DNA from: Pseudomonadota bacterium
GTDB lineage: Bacteria; Pseudomonadota; Alphaproteobacteria; Acetobacterales; Acetobacteraceae
NCBI GenBank assembly: GCA_021782435.1
Contig: JAJXVA010000004.1
Span: forward strand, 1 to 32,310
Length of the DNA stretch: 32,310 nucleotides
Direction of reading: 5' to 3'
This document shows, in pieces, positions 16,745-25,491 of the stretch. Made by a program: the position numbers and the translations under genes. The notes below the pieces were generated by a model. The model ran no database searches. It had not been told where the DNA came from and saw only the letters and a list, made by a program, of their open reading frames with translations. The first letter of the stretch is position 1. Every line of letters starts with the position of its first letter.

Positions 16745-16773
16745 TTGACCAGTGGCGCCGGGTTGGGCATTTT
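16745..16773 (+). promoter_or_regulatory. Weak candidate promoter for rpmG
   Basis: TTGACC (16745-16750) is a good -35 box. Seventeen bases later is CATTTT (16768-16773), a poor -10. It would give a leader of about 20 nt before the rpmG ATG. Confidence 0.3.
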
Positions 16774-16799
16774 CCGCGCCCGTCGCCCACAGGTGTGCC

Positions 16800-16967
16800 A
16801 TGGCCAAGACCAATACGATTCAGATCCGCCTCGTATCGACAGCCGATACCGGGTTCTTTTACGTCACCAAGAAGAATGCCCGGACCCAGACCGGGAAGAT
16901 GGAAATGCGTAAATACGACCCGAAGGTGCGCAAGCACGTGACCTTCAAGGAAGCCAAAATAAAGTAG
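16800..16967 (+). CDS. rpmG: 50S ribosomal protein L33
   Basis: A 55-residue basic protein of the large ribosomal subunit. It begins [21 protein letters not shown] and continues [20 protein letters not shown] and ends KEAKIK, typical for proteobacterial L33. It has no cysteines, so it is the zinc-independent form. I start at the ATG at 16800, with AGG 6 nt upstream; the track ORF at 16752 adds a spurious leader. It stands alone, without rpmB. Confidence 0.97.
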   Translation: MAKTNTIQIRLVSTADTGFFYVTKKNARTQTGKMEMRKYDPKVRKHVTFKEAKIK

Positions 16968-17408
16968 GGCCGCTGGGTCCGGCCTGGCCGGGCCGCCGTA
17001 TCCTGACCCCGCTGCCTTGGCCTCTTGTGGCCGCCGCCGGGTTTCCCCCTGAACATTCCCTCGGCTGGCGATACCGTATCCGGCTCCGCCGGATGATCGG
17101 CCGCGGCGCGCGGGCGCTCTGGTCGCCATGTCTCGACCGGGGCCGAACCGGGGGTGTCATGCCTCCGAGGCCAACCGATGCGAGTTGACGCGCTGAGGCG
17201 CGCCCCCGAATGAGTCTGGCGTTCCCGGACCCGGGACCGGCCCGCCGACACCTCCTCGCTCCGCGGGAACAATCGAACCAGGCGTTGCGGGGCTCTTCCC
17301 GGATAACGTGTCGGGGTCGTCCACGCAGGTCACTTCCTGGGGTGAGCAACGTGCCACCTCATGGGGCTCGTCTCATAAAATGGGGCATACGTTAAGGCTT
17401 AGGTGAGA
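16968..17408 (+). other. 441-bp non-coding gap after rpmG
   Basis: Holds a probable rpmG transcript-end hairpin (16976-16994), an inverted repeat TCCCGG-AC-CCGGGA (17223-17236), and the ribosome binding region of the next gene (AAGG, AGGTGAG around 17395-17406). Track ORFs here are basic, low-complexity shadows. A GGTTCGATT stretch on the minus strand near 17270 recalls a tRNA T-loop, but the flanking stem does not pair. Confidence 0.45.
16976..16994 (+). terminator. Hairpin after rpmG
   Basis: GGTCCGG pairs with CCGGGCC through seven base pairs, one of them G-U, around a CCTGG loop, 9 nt after the rpmG stop. There is no T-run, so it is a weak intrinsic terminator or a 3'-end stabiliser. Confidence 0.45.
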
Positions 17409-18188
17409 ATGCCGCGGCATGCTGCGGGCATGGACATGGACACCACAGCGCGAAGCCCGGATTTTGACACCGTATCGCGAAACCCGCGGGATACGCGCTC
17501 GGGCGCGGCGCGGGCGCGGCGGTTGGCGGCGCGGCGCCTGGGCGATGCGCTGGACAGCGGACGGTTGAGGCTGACCGCGAAGGCGCGCCTGTGCCTGCGC
17601 GAAGCGGTGCCGATGGCAGATGAGCTGGCCATGCGCTGGCCGAAGGCTGGCCTGCCGGTGACCGCGGCGCTGGCCGACGCCGGAGATGGCACGGCGGCGC
17701 GGCGGCTTTGCCGCTGGCTGCTATGGGCCGCCTGCCGGTTCGAGGGCACGGCGCCCCTCGTTTCGGTGCCGATCCCCGCCGCATTGCTGACCGCGGAACT
17801 CCCCCCTTTGGTGCGCGAAGCGCTGCGCGACAGCGGTTGCGACCCGACCCGGCTGGAATTGCGGCTGAGCGAGCGGGCGGTCCTGGACGCCGCGCCCTCG
17901 CTGCTGGTCGATTTATGTGACTTGCGCGACCGGGGGGTGGGGTTGGCGCTCAGCGATTTCGGAATGGAGCTGGGCGCGGTCGCGCTGCTGCGGCGGCTGC
18001 CGCTGACGCATGTGCACCTGGATCCTTCGCTGACTTACGACCTGACGCCGGGCAGTGAGGATTCGGCGCTGGTGGCAAACCTCGCCGAGATGGCGCACAT
18101 GCTGGGGTTGAGGATTTCGGCGCGCGGCAGTGAGGCGTTGGCCTTGCGGCTGCGCGGCCTGGGTGTGGACGAGGCGGTCATGGCCTAG
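17409..18188 (+). CDS. Degenerate, truncated EAL-domain protein (predicted c-di-GMP phosphodiesterase-inactive)
   Basis: About 259 residues. The second half matches an EAL domain: LELRLSERAVL, LRDRGVGLALSDFG, LLRRLPLTHVHLD, and LGLRISARGSE in the right order. Active EAL enzymes hydrolyse c-di-GMP, but here the EAL signature itself is absent, DDFG is SDFG, the catalytic Lys of KID is His (HLD), AEGVE is ARGSE, and the chain stops before the C-terminal Q-G segment. It should therefore be a binding or protein-interaction module, like other degenerate EAL proteins that act on motility. The N-terminal 100 residues have no recognised domain. The start is uncertain among GTG 17403 and ATG 17409, 17430 or 17436; AAGG spacing favours 17409. 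The 3' end overlaps convergent recQ by 11 nt. Confidence 0.75.
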   Translation: MPRHAAGMDMDTTARSPDFDTVSRNPRDTRSGAARARRLAARRLGDALDSGRLRLTAKARLCLREAVPMADELAMRWPKAGLPVTAALADAGDGTAARRLCRWLLWAACRFEGTAPLVSVPIPAALLTAELPPLVREALRDSGCDPTRLELRLSERAVLDAAPSLLVDLCDLRDRGVGLALSDFGMELGAVALLRRLPLTHVHLDPSLTYDLTPGSEDSALVANLAEMAHMLGLRISARGSEALALRLRGLGVDEAVMA

Positions 18189-20010
18189 CCTCCGAGAGAC
18201 AGGCGAGCAGGGCGCCGCCGTAGCGCGACTGTTTGCTGGTACCGATACCCTTGATGGCGCCGAGCTCAGCAAGGCTGGTGGGGCGCCGGGCCGCCAGGTC
18301 GTGCAGCACGGAGTCGTGGAAAATGACGTAGGCCGGCACGCGCTGGACGCGCGCAAGCTCGGCGCGAAGGGTTTTCAGCCGGGCGAGCACCTCAGGATCA
18401 GCCCCCGCCGGCGCGGGTGACGGTGGCTTGCCGGGCACGGACCTGCCGGGCGCAGCATCGGCGCGCAGGCTGAGCCTGGTCTCGCCGCGCAGGATGGGGC
18501 GCGCAATCTCCGCCATCAGGGTCAGGCGGGCGAGACGGTCGGTGCCGGTATCCAGCGCGCCGTGGGCAATCAACTGGCGAATCACGCCGCGCCAGAAATT
18601 GGCCGTGCGGTCGCGCCCGATCCCGAACAGGGGCAGGCGGTCATGGCCGTGGCGTTGCACCAGGTCGGTAGCCTCGCCGCGCAAAACGTTGGCGATATGG
18701 ACGGCACCGAACATCTGGCCGGTCCGGTAAACGGCGGACAGAACCATGCGCGCGGCCTCGGTGCCGTCGAACAACTCGGGGGGATCGAGACAGGTGTCGC
18801 AGTGGCGGCAGGGCGCGGGCAGGGTTTCCCCGAAACAGGCCAGCAGGCGCGCGGTTCGGCAATCGGCGGTCTCGGTGAAGGCGATCATGGATTCGAGCCG
18901 GGCACGCATCGCGGCGCATTGCTGGTCAGGCGCATTGGACTGGGTAAGAAAGTGCCGAGCCCGCGCGATATCTTCCCCCCCATGCAGCAGCAGGGCAGTG
19001 GCGGGCACGCCGTCACGGCCGGCGCGGCCGATTTGCTGGTAATAGGCTTCCGGGCTGTCCGGCATGTCGAGATGGACGACGAAGCGCACATCCGGCCGGT
19101 CGATCCCCATGCCGAATGCGATGGTGGCGACCATCACGACCTCGTCGCCGCCGCGAAACCGGGCCAGCGCGGCGCGCTTGGCGGCGGGTTCAAGCCCGGC
19201 ATGAAAGGCGATGGCATCGATACCTCGATCCGTCAGGCGGGCGGCGAGGCGCTCGGTGCGGGCGCGCGTGCCACAATATATAATGCCGGTCTGACCAGGA
19301 TGCTGAGCCAGAAAAGCCAGCACCTGGGCGGTTTCCCCGGTTTTGGGTTGGGCCGCGATGAACAGGTTCGGACGATGGAAGCTGGCGGTGAAGACCTGGG
19401 CCTCCGGCATATCGAGCGCGGCCAGAATGTCGGCACTGGTGCGCCGGTCCGCGGTGGCGGTCAGCGCGAGCCGCGGCACCCCGGGGAGGCGGGATTTCAG
19501 GCAGGCGAGCGCCCGGTAATCGGGACGGAATTCGTGCCCCCATTGCGAGACACAATGCGCTTCATCGATGGCGACGAGCGCAACGGGGCGATCGGCGAGG
19601 CAATCGAGCAGCGTGCCGGCCAGCAGGCGCTCCGGCGACACATAGAGCAGGTCGAGCGTGCCAGCGGCGATACCGCGCCAGACCTGGCGGGCGGAATCGG
19701 GCTCGAGCTCGGAATGCAGGGCGGCGGCGCGCACGCCGAACTGCCGGAGCGCCAGGACCTGGTCCTCCATCAACGCGATCAGTGGCGAAACCACGAGGCC
19801 AAGACCGGGGCGGCAGAGCGCCGGAATCTGGTAGCACAGGCTTTTACCGCCGCCGGTGGGCATGAGCACCAGCGCGTCATTACCATCGAGCACGGTCTGA
19901 ATGACCGGAGCCTGCAGGCCGCGAAAGGCGGTGAAGCCAAAAACTTCGCGCAATACGCGATTTTGGCTTTTGATATCCGCGCTGGAGTTATGACAATTGG
20001 AGTCGGGCAC
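18178..20010 (-). CDS. recQ: ATP-dependent DNA helicase RecQ
   Basis: 3'-5' superfamily 2 helicase for recombination and fork repair. The 610-residue protein has the full set: motif 0 region FRGLQAPVI, Walker A TGGGKS, DEAHCVSQWGHEFRPDY (motif II plus the RecQ aromatic-rich loop), LTATAD, the helicase C-terminal IAFGMGIDRPDVRFVVH and QQIGRAGRDG, the zinc-binding Cys cluster CFGE...CRHCDTC, a winged helix, and an HRDC domain (about 530-605) ending in the KGIGTSKQSRYG helix. The start is a GTG at 20010 with AGGG about 9 nt upstream; no ATG fits. It is convergent with the EAL-like gene and divergent from the Hint gene. Confidence 0.96.
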   Translation of the reverse strand: MPDSNCHNSSADIKSQNRVLREVFGFTAFRGLQAPVIQTVLDGNDALVLMPTGGGKSLCYQIPALCRPGLGLVVSPLIALMEDQVLALRQFGVRAAALHSELEPDSARQVWRGIAAGTLDLLYVSPERLLAGTLLDCLADRPVALVAIDEAHCVSQWGHEFRPDYRALACLKSRLPGVPRLALTATADRRTSADILAALDMPEAQVFTASFHRPNLFIAAQPKTGETAQVLAFLAQHPGQTGIIYCGTRARTERLAARLTDRGIDAIAFHAGLEPAAKRAALARFRGGDEVVMVATIAFGMGIDRPDVRFVVHLDMPDSPEAYYQQIGRAGRDGVPATALLLHGGEDIARARHFLTQSNAPDQQCAAMRARLESMIAFTETADCRTARLLACFGETLPAPCRHCDTCLDPPELFDGTEAARMVLSAVYRTGQMFGAVHIANVLRGEATDLVQRHGHDRLPLFGIGRDRTANFWRGVIRQLIAHGALDTGTDRLARLTLMAEIARPILRGETRLSLRADAAPGRSVPGKPPSPAPAGADPEVLARLKTLRAELARVQRVPAYVIFHDSVLHDLAARRPTSLAELGAIKGIGTSKQSRYGGALLACLSEARP

Positions 20011-20183
20011 CGCCAGACCCTGGCATGGATTGGGGGCGTGCCGGAATGCCTGCGCGCCGCTTACGTAAAAGAACGATGCGTTGCGGCAGCGCGGCGTGTT
20101 TTCGATTGATTAACGTCTAGAAATTGGCTACTCCGGTTCCGGGAAGTGTCGGCCTGAACGGCTGTAGCCAATGGGAGTTCGCC

Positions 20184-21035
20184 GTGTCATCAGAAAACTA
20201 CACGAACGCTTACTTAATCACCGAGAATACGCAAACGGGGGGTTATGCGACCACCCAGCAGATTGCCGGCTCGGCGACGATCTCGTCCAGCACGAACGAA
20301 CTGACCTTTGGTTCGCAGATCACCTACACCGATCCTTATAACACCATGACATTGCTTTATGATGGCGTGGTGACGGATAACGGCAATCCGGTCGGATTCG
20401 CCGCGGTCGATCCGATGACCGGTGCGACCTATCTGTTCACCGACACATCGATCCCGGCCGATACGGGTCTCGTGGTTGACGTGGGTGACCCGTCTTTCCT
20501 GTGCTTCGTTGGTGGCACCGCGATTGCGACGCCTGAAGGCGCGCGGGCGGTTGAGACACTGGAGCAGGGAGATCTGGTCGTGACGGCGGACGGTCGGACC
20601 ATGGCCGTCAAGTGGGTCGGCCAGCAGATGGTACGCCCTGGAGCCGACACCACGGCCGCCGTGCGGCCCGTGCGGATCAAGGCGGGCGCACTCGGCGATG
20701 CCCTGCCGGTCCGTGACCTTCTGGTCTCGCCCGACCATGGCTTGATGCTGGATGGGGCGCTGGTTCATGCCAGCACCCTGGTCAACGGCACCACCATCGT
20801 GGTCGAGTCGGCTATCGAGGCATTCAGCTACTACCATGTCGAGTTGGCCGAGCATGCCCTGCTGCTGGCCGAAGGCGTGGCCGCTGAGAGCTACACCGAC
20901 CGGGCATCCCGCCTGGCGTTCGACAACGCCGCAGCCTACGCGACGGAAGCGGCCGCGGTGCCGCACATGAACGTGCCGCGCGCCAAGGCACTTCGCCAGG
21001 TTCCCTACAGCCTGCGGATGCGCCTGGCCGCCTGA
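20184..21035 (+). CDS. Hint-domain (Hint_2 type) protein
   Basis: A 283-residue protein. The first 100 residues are Thr/Ser/Gly-rich, beta-type and without Cys, with no clear signal peptide. The central part is a Hint (Hedgehog/intein) fold: LCFVGGTAIATPEGARAVETL with the self-processing-type Cys107, GDLVVTADG, VKWVGQQ, then LLVSPDHGLMLDGALVHAS, the block with the conserved His. Stand-alone Hint proteins of this sort are common in acetic acid bacteria and rhodobacters and usually sit at the C-terminus of surface or secreted proteins; their function is unknown. I use GTG 20184 because GGGAG lies 6 nt before it; the track's TTG at 20124 has no such site. A strong terminator follows. Confidence 0.85.
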   Translation: MSSENYTNAYLITENTQTGGYATTQQIAGSATISSSTNELTFGSQITYTDPYNTMTLLYDGVVTDNGNPVGFAAVDPMTGATYLFTDTSIPADTGLVVDVGDPSFLCFVGGTAIATPEGARAVETLEQGDLVVTADGRTMAVKWVGQQMVRPGADTTAAVRPVRIKAGALGDALPVRDLLVSPDHGLMLDGALVHASTLVNGTTIVVESAIEAFSYYHVELAEHALLLAEGVAAESYTDRASRLAFDNAAAYATEAAAVPHMNVPRAKALRQVPYSLRMRLAA

Positions 21036-21069
21036 TCGGCCTCACGCATCAGTAAACGTGACAGAATAA

Positions 21070-21117
21070 CAACCGGCCGCTGAGGGTTTTGCCCCTATCG
21101 GCCGGTTGACTTTTTTT
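21070..21117 (+). terminator. Rho-independent terminator after the Hint gene
   Basis: CAACCGGCCG (21070-21079) pairs perfectly with CGGCCGGTTG (21099-21108), with an inner GAGGG/CCCCT pairing in the loop, followed by a run of seven T (21111-21117). It is the clearest intrinsic terminator in the window and separates the Hint gene from the TPR gene. Confidence 0.95.
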
Positions 21118-21202
21118 GTGCCACGGTCCGGGATCTCGCCGCGTGCCGAGCCAACGCGGCCATGGGCGCATATGCCCCTTCCCCATGCAGGAATCTGGCG
21201 CG

Positions 21203-24200
21203 ATGACTGACCCCGATGCCGTCGCCTTGACCGAAGCCACGTCGCAGGAGGCGTTGACACGGACCCTGGCCGAGGCGGCGCGTTTGCAGGAAGCCGGCCA
21301 GCCTGCCCAGGCACTCGTGCTTTACGAGCTTGTATTGGCGGAAGCCCCCGAAACCCACCAGGCCGCCCTGGCAGCCAGCCGTTGTGCCGAGGCGCTGGGT
21401 GATGTCGATCGGGCAATAGCGTTTGCCGATACCGCAGCGGCAAAACTGGGCCGGATATGGCCGCTGCTGCGGCTGGGTCAGACCTGGCGCAAGGAGGGGC
21501 GCCTGATCGAGGCGGCCGAGACGTTCCGCCGCGCCGCGGTTCTGGCACCGCAGCGACCCGAGCCACATCTGGGCCTGGCCGGCTGCGCGCGAGACCAGGG
21601 CGACTACGCCAAGGCGGCCGAGGCCCAGGCCTGGGCGGTTTCGCTCGATCCTTCGGACAATGCGGCACAACTGGACCTGGCGCGGGATATGCGGCGGCTG
21701 GGCCAGGTGACCGACGCGTCAGCGCTGGTGGCGCGCATTCTGGAAGCGGAACCCGGATACGTGGCCGCGGCGAAACTGGCGGCCTCCCTGGCCGCGGCAA
21801 CGCCGGGCGCCACGCCAGCCACGAAGCCACCAGCCAAGACCGCAGCGGCCGATACATTGGCGAAATTGCGCATGGCTGACCGGTTGCGCCGCGAAGCGCG
21901 GCTGGCAGAGGCGGAGACCGCCTATCGGGCGGTGCTGGCGGAGGTGCCTGGCCAGCTTGGCGCGACGCTGGGGTTGGGCCGCTGCCAACTGAGTGGTGGC
22001 GATATTGCGGGAGCCAAGGCGAATTTCATGGCGGCCGCGCGACTGAGCCGAAAAATCGGGCCGCTGATGCATTTCACGGCGGCCTGCCGAAAGGCCGGGC
22101 ACCTGGAGACTGCGCGAGTCTGCTGCGACGAAGCCCGGGAACTGGCGCCCGGCGCGGTCGAACCGTTGCTGGAAATGGCCGCATGCGCCCGGGTGGCGGG
22201 AGAGTTCACGGTGGCGGCGCAATGGCAGGCACGGGCCGCAGCGATGGTGCCTGACGAGGTGGTTGTGGCCCTGTCCCTGGCTCGCGACCAGCAGAAGGCC
22301 GGCGACATCTCCGCCGCGCGGGCGACGCTGGCCGAGATCCTGGCCCGGCATGCGGCCCATCCGGGGGCGCTGAAGCTTTCGGCCCAACTGGCCCAGGCCG
22401 CCGCGGCGGCCGCCGCGCCAGCGGACGACGACGATCCGGCCGAGGAGGAGGATGACCTGGCGCCGATCCGGCTGCTGCTGCAAGTGGCGACCGATTGCCG
22501 GCGCGATGGCGATTTCGCCCTGGCCGAAGCCCAGTATCGGCGCGCGGCGGCGTTGGCGCCGGGCCGACCGGAACCATGGCTGGGGCTGGCCGCCTGCGCC
22601 AGCGCGCAAGGTGACGCGGCCACGGCCGAACGCATGGCCGACGAGGCGTGCGCCCTGACCCCGAAGCCGGCAAAGCGGCGGGCGGGAAAGGCGGGCAAGC
22701 GACACCGCGCGCCCTCGACGACCCGCCTGATGACGGAGGCACTCAGCCTGCGCGACCAGGGCGATGACGGCGCGGCGATCGCTGTCCTGAACCAGGTACT
22801 GGTGCGCAAACCCACCCATATCGGAGCCCTGCTGGCGCTGGGTCAGCTGCAACGGGAACGGGGCGCCCCACGTGACGCGGTCGAAACACTGGCCCGCGCG
22901 CATGTGGCAACACCCGATGACCCCGCGGTGACGCTAGCCTACGCGCGCGCCCTGCATGAGGCCGGCGAGGCCACGAAGGGGGACGCCGTGCTCGAGGCGG
23001 CCCTGGCGCAAGGCAAGGTAGGCCACGCGCTGCTGATCTATGCGACCGAACGGGCTCTGGCCGCAGGCAAGCTGTCGGAAGCCAGAACGCAGGCGGAGGC
23101 GCTGATAGCGACCCAACCCGGGCAGGCGGCTGGCTACAACCTGGCCAGTGTCGCCCTGGCCCGCGCGGGCGCGGTGACCGAGGCGCTTGCCGTGCTCGAT
23201 CGCGCCGATACCGCCTGCGGCACGCTCCCTGGGCTGGTGGTGCGCCGGGCGCAGTTGCTGCGCCAGCTTGGCCGGTTGAAGGCCGCGCTGAGCCTGTGCG
23301 AGGGCGCGCTGCCCCAGTTCCCGAGCCACTTACCTCTGTGGGAAGCCACGTGGCACGCGCGGTTGGCGGTGCGGGGCACACCCGCGGCAGAGGCCGCGGC
23401 GGTGGCGATGGCGGAAACCTCAAGCGATCCGGAACGCGCGGCGCTGGCCGCGTTGCGCGGCGACTGGGCCATGGAAGCCTGTGATTTCGCGGCGGCCCTC
23501 CCCCTCTACGAGCAGGCGGCGGCGCTCGCGCCTGCGAATTCGGCGTATGTCAACAATCTGGCGCGGGTGCACCTCGCCCGCGGTGCGCTGACCGAAACCG
23601 GCACCTGGCTCGCGCGAATGACCCGGGTGCGCGGCAGCCTGGCGCGGCGTCAGCAGCGCAGCGGCACTACCCAGCAAGGGTTCCTCGAAACCGTCTATAA
23701 CGATTTCCGGGTCGACCAGGCTGCGGTGGCGGCGGTGGCCGCCTTGCCGACCACGCCCGCGGCGCGGGTGGAGGATCTACTGGGTCTATGTCGGAAATAC
23801 CCGGACAATACTTTGCTGGCGGCCAGCCTGCTCGAGGCGTTGTGGCAGGCGGGGCGACTGGGTGCGCCTTGCGGGTCGGGCAGCGGTACGGCCGGAATAC
23901 CTCAGCGGCTGGTGCAGTATTGGCCGGCCCCGCCGCCCGACCTCGCGGCGGTCATGACCTCATGGGACGTATCGGGCCTCGAGGCGATGCGCTTCGACGA
24001 CGGCTCGGCCAGGCGCTTTCTGGGCACCGAGAGCGGAACCGATGTGCTGTTTGCCTATCATCGCGGGGTGACCGCCAGCGTGCGGGCGGATCTATTTCGC
24101 CTCGCGGCGTTGGCGGAGATCGGCGGCGTCTACGTGGACGCGTTCAGCGCGCGGCGCGGGCCGGTCGCGCCGCTGCTGGAACCCGGGGTAGACTTGGTGC

Positions 24201-24544
24201 TGGTGCGCGGCGAATTGGGGTTGCTGACCACCGGCTTCCTGGCGGCGGCGCCGGGACACGACCTGCTGCGCCGGGCCCGGGACCTCGCCACCCTGTCGAT
24301 CAACCGGGGCGACCGGGATTTGCTCTGGCTGGCGACCGGACCCGGGCTGCTCACCCGCGCTTTTGCACAATATCTGGCCGAAGCCCCGGAGGCCCTGCCC
24401 GCCAGACTGGCCGCAATCCGGGTCTGGCCGCGCCAGGCCCTGAATGCGGTCGTGACTCCCTCCTGCCTGAGCGAATGGCGGGCGACGTTCCAGCCGCGGG
24501 CGGCGGCCACCACGAGGCGGGCCTACATCATAGCCCCGAAATAG
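21203..24544 (+). CDS. TPR-repeat protein with C-terminal GT32-like glycosyltransferase domain
   Basis: An 1113-residue cytosolic-looking protein. Residues about 10-860 are tetratricopeptide-type helical repeats, broken by three linkers: Ala/Thr/Pro-rich near 200-220, acidic (PADDDDPAEEEDD) near 410-422, and basic (KPAKRRAGKAGKRHR) near 490-505. Modules 1 and 2 resemble one another, so the array grew by segmental duplication. The last 215 residues resemble the DxD sugar-binding glycosyltransferases of the GT32/Och1 type: IPQRLVQYW, FDDGSARRFLG, ADLFRLAALAEIGGVYVD, and LATGPGLLT. The DxD site reads D979-A-F, lacking the second Asp. Acceptor and sugar are unknown. I start at ATG 21203 (AGGA 10 nt upstream), because the track start at 21116 lies in the terminator. 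Confidence 0.82.
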   Translation: MTDPDAVALTEATSQEALTRTLAEAARLQEAGQPAQALVLYELVLAEAPETHQAALAASRCAEALGDVDRAIAFADTAAAKLGRIWPLLRLGQTWRKEGRLIEAAETFRRAAVLAPQRPEPHLGLAGCARDQGDYAKAAEAQAWAVSLDPSDNAAQLDLARDMRRLGQVTDASALVARILEAEPGYVAAAKLAASLAAATPGATPATKPPAKTAAADTLAKLRMADRLRREARLAEAETAYRAVLAEVPGQLGATLGLGRCQLSGGDIAGAKANFMAAARLSRKIGPLMHFTAACRKAGHLETARVCCDEARELAPGAVEPLLEMAACARVAGEFTVAAQWQARAAAMVPDEVVVALSLARDQQKAGDISAARATLAEILARHAAHPGALKLSAQLAQAAAAAAAPADDDDPAEEEDDLAPIRLLLQVATDCRRDGDFALAEAQYRRAAALAPGRPEPWLGLAACASAQGDAATAERMADEACALTPKPAKRRAGKAGKRHRAPSTTRLMTEALSLRDQGDDGAAIAVLNQVLVRKPTHIGALLALGQLQRERGAPRDAVETLARAHVATPDDPAVTLAYARALHEAGEATKGDAVLEAALAQGKVGHALLIYATERALAAGKLSEARTQAEALIATQPGQAAGYNLASVALARAGAVTEALAVLDRADTACGTLPGLVVRRAQLLRQLGRLKAALSLCEGALPQFPSHLPLWEATWHARLAVRGTPAAEAAAVAMAETSSDPERAALAALRGDWAMEACDFAAALPLYEQAAALAPANSAYVNNLARVHLARGALTETGTWLARMTRVRGSLARRQQRSGTTQQGFLETVYNDFRVDQAAVAAVAALPTTPAARVEDLLGLCRKYPDNTLLAASLLEALWQAGRLGAPCGSGSGTAGIPQRLVQYWPAPPPDLAAVMTSWDVSGLEAMRFDDGSARRFLGTESGTDVLFAYHRGVTASVRADLFRLAALAEIGGVYVDAFSARRGPVAPLLEPGVDLVLVRGELGLLTTGFLAAAPGHDLLRRARDLATLSINRGDRDLLWLATGPGLLTRAFAQYLAEAPEALPARLAAIRVWPRQALNAVVTPSCLSEWRATFQPRAAATTRRAYIIAPK

Positions 24545-24859
24545 CGCCGCCCCCCCGGCCCGGGCCTCGAGGAAGCGATTTTCTCCGCCTCCGATCGGGC
24601 GACCCGATGGGATCACAACCTGTCGCTATCCGACAAGAGCACACTCGCCTCGGCATGTGGACCGCGCCACAGGCGCGGCACCGCCCGCGAACCGCGATCC
24701 CGCGACGCAACGCCCGCCGGTCGCCAAAGTCATGCGTGCGGGCCGCTATCTCCCAGGGCAACCGGCTCGGGGGGGCAAATTCAAGGCTTTCCCCGTGGCG
24801 CCACCGCGGATTCCCGCCGGCCCCAAGGCGCCCGGACGGAGGCGGGGACGCCGCTGCCC
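24545..24859. other. Convergent gap between the TPR-glycosyltransferase and a membrane protein gene
   Basis: 315 bp with no credible gene; the track ORFs continue as shadows. A compact hairpin ATCGGG-CGA-CCCGAT (24594-24608) lies 50 nt after the stop of the glycosyltransferase gene and may mark its transcript end, but no T-run follows. Confidence 0.45.
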
Positions 24860-25363
24860 TTATTTCCAGACAGTGTTCAACAGAGGCGCGCCGGCGCGGC
24901 GGGCGGCGGGCGTGCCGACCACCCGCATCAGCAGCCACAGGACCACGAAAGCAACGAGGTTTTGCAGGAAGCCCAGCCAGAGCTGCCCCGGGGAAAACGC
25001 CCCTGCCCCGCCGAGCACCCGGGCAGCGACATATAGCCCGGCTTCGTAGGCCAGGAATACGACCGGAAACGTCAGGCAGTGGCGCACATCGCCTTCCGGC
25101 AAGCGGCGCGGGAGCCAGACCAGGCCGAGCATGATCAGACCGAGTGCCAGGGTCCAGCCCCAGCCAGCGAAACCCAGGGCGAACACGTTGAGCCCGATGA
25201 CGATGAGCGCAAATCCGGCCGCTGGCCCGAACGGCATGGCAAGACCGATCACGCCGGCGACCGCGGCCAGCGGCACGCCGCAGCCATAAAGCCGGCTGAA
25301 CCCCGTGGTGACGATCACGAGGACGGTGAGCCAAAACCAGTTTGGACGGAACGATTGCGGCAT
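24860..25363 (-). CDS. Small polytopic membrane protein of unknown function
   Basis: I do not recognise a family. From the ATG at 25363 the product is 167 residues with about five hydrophobic segments: FWLTVLVIVTTGF, VPLAAVAGVIGLAMPF, FALIVIGLNVFAL and WTLALGLIMLGLVWL in the first 90 residues, then a charged loop (RRLPEGDVRH) and two more segments ending LVAFVVLWLLMRVV. The longer track starts (25501, 25811) add low-complexity sequence that overlaps gltX on the other strand. It is divergent from gltX with 128 bp between them. Nothing in the context suggests a role. Confidence 0.65.
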   Translation of the reverse strand: MPQSFRPNWFWLTVLVIVTTGFSRLYGCGVPLAAVAGVIGLAMPFGPAAGFALIVIGLNVFALGFAGWGWTLALGLIMLGLVWLPRRLPEGDVRHCLTFPVVFLAYEAGLYVAARVLGGAGAFSPGQLWLGFLQNLVAFVVLWLLMRVVGTPAARRAGAPLLNTVWK

Positions 25364-25491
25364 GGTGGCACTCTGGCAGAGCGCGAAGGAATTGGAAATC
25401 GGCCGGCGGATAGCGAGGGTTTGCGGTTTTTGCGGGGCTGGCTTTGGGCGGGCTTGAGAAGACGGCGCTTTCGTGAAACACCCCGGCGCCA

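Noticed and set aside
17255-17290. tRNA T-loop-like GGTTCGATT on the minus strand
   Set aside because: The flanking bases cannot form a five-pair T stem, and no acceptor or anticodon arm is found around it.
18562-20109. 515-aa plus-strand ORF opposite recQ
   Set aside because: Antisense shadow. RecQ on the minus strand has all helicase motifs.
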